A DNA stretch of 55,950 nt from CAYOLL01 sp964404765 [NCBI: uncultured Gemmatimonadota bacterium]. GTDB lineage: Bacteria; 4572-55. The notes under the pieces were generated by a model. The model saw nothing but the letters and a program-made list of their open reading frames with translations. It did no database searches and had not been told where the DNA came from. Of the stretch, positions 50,977 through 55,950 are shown piece by piece. The stretch is from positions 1 through 55,950 of the forward strand of contig CAYOLL010000021.1 in assembly GCA_964404765.1 (NCBI GenBank), written 5' to 3'. Every line of letters begins with the position of its first letter. The first letter of the stretch is position 1. A program made the translations under genes and the position numbers.

Positions 50977-51633
50977 TCAAGAATCTGAAAAAAAGGATAC
51001 CAACTTATCGAATAAGAGAACGGCATCGGGGTCTAACTCATGATGACCCCTTAATTTTCCATTGACAAACCAGCCCACCCCGCCAAAAAAATTGAAGACA
51101 AATAATTTTTCAACTGCAAAACCCGCCCGAACGACGCGCTCACGCAACGTGTGCCGGGTGTAGCGGCAATAATGACCCAACTGGCGATCCAACTCGCAGT
51201 ATAACACCGGGGAAAATGGCACTAACAAATGCAAGCGGCCGCCCGGCTGAAGAATCGTGAACAAATTGCGCAGCGCCAAATCTGGCTCCGGCACATGTTC
51301 CAGCACATTTGAACATAAAATCGAGTCGATTTTCAGTTGCAGCAAGCTCCCGGTATTTGCATCCAAAACATCGTAACGCAGCGGGGTAATATCCTGACGC
51401 CCGGCAAACTTCTCCTTCAACGCATCGACGTAATATTGCGAAAAATCGGACGCATAAATTCGCTCCGCCTGGATCAGCTCGGTTAGATTGCCGATACCGG
51501 AGCCGATTTCGAGCACGGTTTTACCAAGACCCCAACTCAATTTACTCAGCAACCAACGATTAAAGCGCGGAGTTTCGCTAAAGGATTCCAGCGTTCTTTC
51601 ACCGACTAAATCTCGTGACACTTCAGGGGTCAT
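50977..51633 (-). CDS. Class I SAM-dependent methyltransferase, probably frameshifted near the C-terminus
   Basis: 218 aa as read. The SAM-binding motif is TVLEIGSGIGNLTEL at ~42-56, the acidic motif YASDFSQYYVDAL, and the post-motif SNVLEHVPEPDLALRN. It ends VSFFSDS after a run of seven A (plus strand 50988-50994). If that run were six, the reading continues FFQILEFCGTPFGASVI then CIAKKQLPH and stops at 50913, which is the normal end for this family (a hydrophobic PPFG-type segment then a short basic tail). The stretch from 50913 is therefore probably part of the gene. It could be a real mutation or a homopolymer sequence error. It is the upstream neighbour of the glycosyltransferase genes. 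Confidence 0.82.
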   Translation of the reverse strand: MTPEVSRDLVGERTLESFSETPRFNRWLLSKLSWGLGKTVLEIGSGIGNLTELIQAERIYASDFSQYYVDALKEKFAGRQDITPLRYDVLDANTGSLLQLKIDSILCSNVLEHVPEPDLALRNLFTILQPGGRLHLLVPFSPVLYCELDRQLGHYCRYTRHTLRERVVRAGFAVEKLFVFNFFGGVGWFVNGKLRGHHELDPDAVLLFDKLVSFFSDS

Positions 51634-51820
51634 GATGGCGATCTTTCATCTTAAAAATGGACACTGCGTGTGGCGGTGACGAAAACAGCACTTGCTTCTC
51701 GGATCGCTTTATTCGCGCGAGTTGCAAACTTTTGTCTTGACTTATAAAAGGGTTACAATCTATGCTGATGGGTGTGATTTGGCAAGAATTTTATTAACCG
51801 TTTATCTGGGGAAATGCACA

Positions 51821-52819
51821 ATGAAAATCGTTACTGCAATCGCTCATCCGAATATTGCCCTGATTAAGTATTGGGGCAAGCGCGATGTGCTTCTTAATTT
51901 ACCGGCAGTTGGCTCTATTTCAATGACGCTGGCCGATTTATTCACACGGACAAGCCTGATCTTTGCCGAAGATTTAGCCGCAGATGTGTTGCATCTAAAT
52001 GGTCAACCTGCGCGTCCGGAACAAACGCAAAAAGTCAGCCGCTTTTTAGATTTGATTCGCCAACCCGTTGGCCTGACCTGGAAGGCCGAAGTTCGCAGCG
52101 AGAACAATTTTCCGACTGGAGCGGGCCTGGCCTCATCGGCTTCGGCTTTTGCCGCGCTGGCTTTGGCCGGAGCGACAGCCGCGGGCCTGTCGTTGTCCCC
52201 AACGCAACTTTCGGCGTTGGCCCGGCGTGGTTCCGGCTCGGCGTCACGCTCGATTTTTGGTGGATTTGTCGAATGGGAAAAGGGGATTTTGGCGGATGGT
52301 TCGGATTCGGTTGCCAGACAATTGGTGGATGAAAGCAGTTGGGACTTGCGTTGGTTGGTTGTTATCACCACGGAAATGGAAAAAGATGTGGGCTCCACCG
52401 ACGGTATGCGGTTGTCCGAGCAAACTTCCCCTTATTATGCGGAGTGGCTGCGCAGTCAGGAAAAGGATTTGCTGGAAATGCGAGCGGCAATTTTTACTAA
52501 GGATTTTGCGCATCTGGGCGAACTGATGGAGCACAACTGCTTGAAAATGCACGCCTTAACGATCTCATCGCGACCGCCGTTGATTTATTGGAATGATGTC
52601 ACGCTGCGGGTGATGAAGCAGGTACAGGTATTGCGTCGGGAGGGCATCCCGGTCTATTTTACGATTGATGCCGGGCCGCAGGTCAAAGCGCTGTGTCCGC
52701 CGAATTTCGTCACGGTTGTCCAGCTTCGCCTGAGTGAGATTGACGGGGTGGTTCGCATTGTCGCCAGCCGACCGGGTTCCGCGGCGCGGATTGTGGATGA
52801 GAAAAATGTTGTTGGCTAA
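51821..52819 (+). CDS. mvaD: Diphosphomevalonate decarboxylase (MvaD)
   Basis: 332 aa from the ATG at 51821 (GGGGAAATGCACA before it); the 43 codons upstream are not conserved. GHMP kinase fold with AIAHPNIALIKYWGKRD at the start, FPTGAGLASSASAFAAL (the ATP/substrate glycine-serine loop, including the Ser of the catalytic region), RRGSGSASRSIFGGFVEW, and VGSTDGMRLSE. MvaD decarboxylates diphosphomevalonate to isopentenyl diphosphate, the last step of the mevalonate pathway. No other pathway gene is in the window. It is divergent from the methyltransferase and convergent with ftsK. Confidence 0.94.
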   Translation: MKIVTAIAHPNIALIKYWGKRDVLLNLPAVGSISMTLADLFTRTSLIFAEDLAADVLHLNGQPARPEQTQKVSRFLDLIRQPVGLTWKAEVRSENNFPTGAGLASSASAFAALALAGATAAGLSLSPTQLSALARRGSGSASRSIFGGFVEWEKGILADGSDSVARQLVDESSWDLRWLVVITTEMEKDVGSTDGMRLSEQTSPYYAEWLRSQEKDLLEMRAAIFTKDFAHLGELMEHNCLKMHALTISSRPPLIYWNDVTLRVMKQVQVLRREGIPVYFTIDAGPQVKALCPPNFVTVVQLRLSEIDGVVRIVASRPGSAARIVDEKNVVG

Positions 52820-52906
52820 TCAGTTACGCCAAAGCTGAAAATGATTTGCTATCTTTTTTTGAAAGCGGAGGTTAACTGTTGCTTCATTTAGCAAACGTCT
52901 TTGGTA

Positions 52907-55582
52907 CTAATCCAGAAGATCGGAGATGGGAGCTGCGACGGGGTTGTCATGGGATTTAACCAGTACTTTGCGTGATTTGCTGCCTTCATGCGGACCGACC
53001 ACACCGGCGTCGTGTAGTTGATCGACTAAACGACCGGCGCGGGCATAGCCTATTTTTAAACGACGTTGCAACAGAGAGACGGAGGCCATTTGCTGACTGA
53101 TAACAATCGTCTTGGCTTCCTGAAAGAGCAGATCCAAATCACTGCTACTGTCAACGATTTCGTCACTGTCCTCATTGTATTGCTCTGCAAAATCAACGTC
53201 ATCAAAAGTATCATACGGGGTGTACTCATTGCCTGCCTGTTGAGCCAGAAACTTAACAATGGCGTGGGTTTCCTCACTGGAAACATAAGAGCCGTGTAAT
53301 CGAATCGGTTCCGGCGACGTGGACGGCAAAAAAAGCATGTCACCGTTGCCGAGCAGCTTCTCGGCGCCATTCTGATCCAGAATAGTGCGCGAATCCACTT
53401 TTGAAGCCGATTGAAACGACATGCGTGACGGAAAATTAGCCTTAATCAATCCGGTAATGACATCCACTGACGGGCGTTGTGTAGCCAATATCAAGTGGAT
53501 GCCGATGGCACGCGCCATTTGTGCCAGCCGCGCCAGTAACTCTTCGATTTCATTCGCCACAGTCATCATCAGATCGGCTAATTCGTCAATAATAATCACA
53601 ATGTAAGGAAGAGGCTTCAAACCACTTTTGGTAAAAATATCCTGCTGCACACTCTGACTCTTGTAATCCACATACTTATTGAACGACTTGATATTGCGCA
53701 CGCCAAACTTTGACAACATGCGATAGCGCCTCTCCATTTCCCATACTGCCCATTTTAACACTTTGACCGCGTCTTTCCGATCGGTCACAACCGGGCGATG
53801 CAGATGCGGAATGCCGTTGTAAACCGAGAGTTCCAGCATTTTCGGATCAATCATCAAAAATCGGACTTCCTCCGGCCCAGAGCGATATAAGATACTGGTG
53901 ATGATCGAGTTAACGCCGACACTTTTTCCGGAACCAGTTGCCCCGGCGATCAGCAAATGCGGCATTTTGGTTAAATCGGCTGCTACCGGCATTCCGGCGG
54001 TGTCCTTACCCAGAGCCATTGGCAACGGCGATTCGATTTTTTTAAAGGCTTTTGACTCTAAGATTTCCCGCAGATAAACTGTTTCGGAATGTTGATTAGG
54101 GACTTCAATACCCACAACCGGTTTGCCAGGCACCGGCGCTTGAAAGCGCACCTGTCTGGCGCTAAGTACCAGGGCCAAATCGTCGGACAGATTTGTAATC
54201 TTGCTGATTTTAATGCCTGGGTCCGGCTTGTACTCATAACGGGTAATAACGGGGCCGGGATGAACTGCCACCACTTTGCCGGTGACGCTGTAATGAGCTA
54301 AATTTTCTTCGATACTCGCTGCGATTTGGGTGACTTCGGCCCGATCAATTTTGTGTCGATGCGGCGGCGCTTCATCTAACAAATCCAGCGGCGGCAGATT
54401 AAAGGGACGTTCGACACCCAACTGGTCAAAAATATCACCATCGGCTGAGCTTGGGGGAATCGGCTGGGCGCTGCGATAGTTTTTGGATTCAACAATGATG
54501 AGCTCGTCTGGTAGCTCGTCATTCGCATTTTCCAGCAGCTCGTCATCCGCATCATTATCCAACAGCGCCGTTTTTTCTACTATTGTCACCGCGCTTTCTT
54601 GCGGTTGCATGTTTTTGATTTCAGCTTGTGACTGTGCAGTAATCGGTTGAGTCATAACCGGTTCTATTGCCGATTGAACGATGATTGGCGGATTTGGGTG
54701 AATAAGAGTCGGTTCGGCCGCGTGAGAACGACTAGTTGACGGCTTGGCCGGTTCGAATATGATATCTGCGATGGTCCCTGTGGATTTGGCATAAACGGCA
54801 TTGGTCTGTGGACGGATAATCATTTCCGGATCCGGGGCAGGCGCAGTGGATTTGGTATAAACGGCATTGGCTTGCGGGCGGATAGCCATATCGGGATCAA
54901 GATCAATCGGCTCTGTCAGGGCGCGGGCTTTGTTTTCTGTCGAAGCAGGCTTTTTAACTGTGGGCTGATGTTGATGCGCTGCCGCGCGGGCCTGAAGTTT
55001 TTGCCCAATTCCGCGCATCCAGAAGATGAATCCGGCAATATTGACCGCCAGTTTTTCAAAATCAATCTGCGGCAGAATATAGCGCACTGTCAAGAACAGC
55101 AATGGAAAGCACAACAACAGAATAGTCAGCCCATTGCCCAAAAAGTGTTGCAGGAAGTGCAATATTGTGCGCTCTACAAAGCCCAGCCCTGATTGGGCAT
55201 TTTCCGGATTCAGCAGCGAGCCAAAAAACAGCATAATGCTGAGCAAGTAGCCGATAAGGAAGAGCGATATTTTAATTAAAGGCTGCGGCGGAAGCTGACC
55301 AAAGCGATTTTCACCCCAAAGAAACAGCAAAATCGGCACACTAAAACCACTAAAGCCCAGTAGCTGAAAAACACCGCGCGACAAATTATGACCCAATGGG
55401 CCGCCTAAATTTGACCAAACGCTGTTTTCCGGAATCCAGTACGTGATCATACTGACCATCAACATGGCGCTAAAAGCCATCATCAGCGCGCCTAATATAC
55501 GGTGCTGATTGCTTTGATAGGCAATAAGATACGGGTGCGGTTTGCTTTTTCGCCGTTTGACCGGCTTGACCAGTGCTTTCAT
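52907..55582 (-). CDS. ftsK: DNA translocase FtsK/SpoIIIE
   Basis: 891 aa. Four or five transmembrane helices (1-~190) are followed by a long Pro/Gln-rich linker (~200-440) and the motor: alpha domain (~440-520, RYEYKPDPGIKISKI), then AAA+ RecA-like beta domain with Walker A LIAGATGSGKSVGVNSI and Walker B YIVIIIDELADLMM. The C-terminal gamma winged helix (~820-880, SLLQRRLKIGYARAGRLVDQ) recognises KOPS-type sequences. It pumps DNA through the septum and activates XerCD at dif. The linker contains a 22-residue direct repeat encoded by 54780-54845 and 54846-54902. Confidence 0.95.
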   Translation of the reverse strand: MKALVKPVKRRKSKPHPYLIAYQSNQHRILGALMMAFSAMLMVSMITYWIPENSVWSNLGGPLGHNLSRGVFQLLGFSGFSVPILLFLWGENRFGQLPPQPLIKISLFLIGYLLSIMLFFGSLLNPENAQSGLGFVERTILHFLQHFLGNGLTILLLCFPLLFLTVRYILPQIDFEKLAVNIAGFIFWMRGIGQKLQARAAAHQHQPTVKKPASTENKARALTEPIDLDPDMAIRPQANAVYTKSTAPAPDPEMIIRPQTNAVYAKSTGTIADIIFEPAKPSTSRSHAAEPTLIHPNPPIIVQSAIEPVMTQPITAQSQAEIKNMQPQESAVTIVEKTALLDNDADDELLENANDELPDELIIVESKNYRSAQPIPPSSADGDIFDQLGVERPFNLPPLDLLDEAPPHRHKIDRAEVTQIAASIEENLAHYSVTGKVVAVHPGPVITRYEYKPDPGIKISKITNLSDDLALVLSARQVRFQAPVPGKPVVGIEVPNQHSETVYLREILESKAFKKIESPLPMALGKDTAGMPVAADLTKMPHLLIAGATGSGKSVGVNSIITSILYRSGPEEVRFLMIDPKMLELSVYNGIPHLHRPVVTDRKDAVKVLKWAVWEMERRYRMLSKFGVRNIKSFNKYVDYKSQSVQQDIFTKSGLKPLPYIVIIIDELADLMMTVANEIEELLARLAQMARAIGIHLILATQRPSVDVITGLIKANFPSRMSFQSASKVDSRTILDQNGAEKLLGNGDMLFLPSTSPEPIRLHGSYVSSEETHAIVKFLAQQAGNEYTPYDTFDDVDFAEQYNEDSDEIVDSSSDLDLLFQEAKTIVISQQMASVSLLQRRLKIGYARAGRLVDQLHDAGVVGPHEGSKSRKVLVKSHDNPVAAPISDLLD
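54780..54902 (-). repeat. In-frame 66-bp direct repeat in the ftsK linker
   Basis: Two adjacent near-identical units (54780-54845 and 54846-54902) encode the variants DPDMAIRPQANAVYTKST and DPEMIIRPQTNAVYAKST. This is a recent in-frame duplication in the disordered linker. Confidence 0.8.
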
Positions 55583-55769
55583 AGATCACTTGATGTAATA
55601 GGCGTAACTCATTAAAAATACTACAACTTATTATATGTCGATTGACGGATTGTGTCAAGTGGAAAAGCTTGACGCTTTTTTCAAAGTGTAATCTAAAAGT
55701 GTAATCTACTGGACTTGTGGACTTGCCAAATCTCTGATTGGTATAATTATTTTTTGTCTTTGCCTCCGC

Positions 55770-55804
55770 AAAAAAACCCTTTCCGAGTATATCGAAAAGG
55801 GTTT
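55770..55804 (-). terminator. Rho-independent terminator for a gene beyond the right edge
   Basis: The stem AAACCCTTT / AAAGGGTTT (55774-55782 and 55796-55804) is followed on the minus strand by seven T residues. It would end a leftward transcript entering from outside the window. The plus strand has a weaker T-rich tail, so partial bidirectional action is possible. Confidence 0.75.
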
Positions 55805-55831
55805 CGTTTTGATTACAAAAATATGTGCTTC

Positions 55832-55873
55832 ACTGATTAAGGGTTAGAAATTGCATTTTAAACCCTTAATAAT
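55832..55873. repeat. Dispersed ACTGATTAAGGGTTAG repeat, hairpin copy
   Basis: ACTGATTAAGGGTTAGAA followed by ATTGCATTT at 55832-55858 is an exact 27-base match to the reverse complement of 22983-23009. It then runs into TAAACCCTTAATAATG, so ATTAAGGGTT and AACCCTTAAT can form a small hairpin. Confidence 0.75.
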
Positions 55874-55950
55874 GACAATACCTTCGCCAAATTTTATGTA
55901 ACATTTCGAGTCATCTGTTGTAGAAGCTACTTTGTTGAATAGTTGTAAGA

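Larger units (their letters stand above)
55583..55950. other. Gene-free right edge with terminator and dispersed repeat
   Basis: No coding sequence is recognised in these 368 bp. The ftsK leader occupies the left part. A terminator lies at 55770-55804 and a copy of the ACTGATTAAGGGTTAG repeat at 55832-55858. The last 80 bases show nothing I recognise. Confidence 0.6.

Noticed and set aside
51737-51759. TTGACT...TACAAT as a promoter for mvaD
   Set aside because: The spacer is only 11 bases, too short for a sigma-70 promoter; alternatives in the region are equally weak.

Overview
The window is about 56 kb of bacterial chromosome, densely coding, with 47 intact or partial genes on both strands, one gene remnant and no rRNA, tRNA or CRISPR array that I can see. 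Several features suggest a member of the FCB superphylum or a neighbouring candidate phylum (Calditrichota/KSB1/Ignavibacteriota-like). The first gene ends in a type IX secretion-style sorting tail with the NYPNPFNP motif. The principal sigma factor is of the short type (285 aa). The chromosome also carries multiheme cytochromes, mevalonate diphosphate decarboxylase and many multidomain histidine kinases. This placement is inference, because no 16S gene is present.

Layout. 1-1.8 kb: the 3' part of a secreted endonuclease I. 1.9-10.1 kb, minus strand: GerMN protein, O-antigen ligase/TPR protein coupled to an NtrC-type regulator, RecO, RibD coupled to FtsY, and a PIG-L deacetylase. 10.5-13.0 kb, plus strand: a four-gene operon (SDR, RibD-C-like reductase, RluA-type pseudouridine synthase, cupin). 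13.1-19.9 kb, minus strand: one apparent transcript encoding a CUT1-type ABC importer (lipoprotein, two permeases, ATPase) and a terminal purine nucleoside phosphorylase. It is interrupted by a V4R-like protein gene and a hicAB-DUF433 toxin-antitoxin-like cassette. 20.3-29.7 kb, plus strand: the sigma factor, a TPR protein, an SRPBCC protein, a GAF/HD-GYP c-di-GMP phosphodiesterase, an outer-membrane barrel followed by 11-heme and 7-heme c-type cytochromes (a porin-cytochrome-like module), and a hybrid kinase.

29.8-47.6 kb, minus strand: an 18 kb block of signalling genes. The chemosensory operon is CheA hybrid, CheB, REC-kinase, CheR-TPR, REC-PAS-PAS, a second CheB and a small zinc-ribbon protein, with no chemoreceptor and no separate CheW. 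Two large paralogous membrane kinases follow, one paired with a periplasmic binding protein, along with a 3' remnant of a third paralogue. The block ends with an unusual response regulator whose output is three tandem ~160-residue repeats carrying G-D-W-I-V motifs. 47.7-51.6 kb, minus strand: MutM, a GT2 glycosyltransferase, a GT-C-like membrane protein and a methyltransferase apparently truncated by a homopolymer frameshift. 51.8-55.6 kb: MvaD (plus) and FtsK (minus).

Intergenic spaces carry several families of short inverted or degenerate repeats. One 27-base sequence occurs exactly twice, about 33 kb apart. The parts of the window most worth follow-up are the repeat-output response regulator, the cytochrome/barrel module and the receptor-less chemosensory operon.
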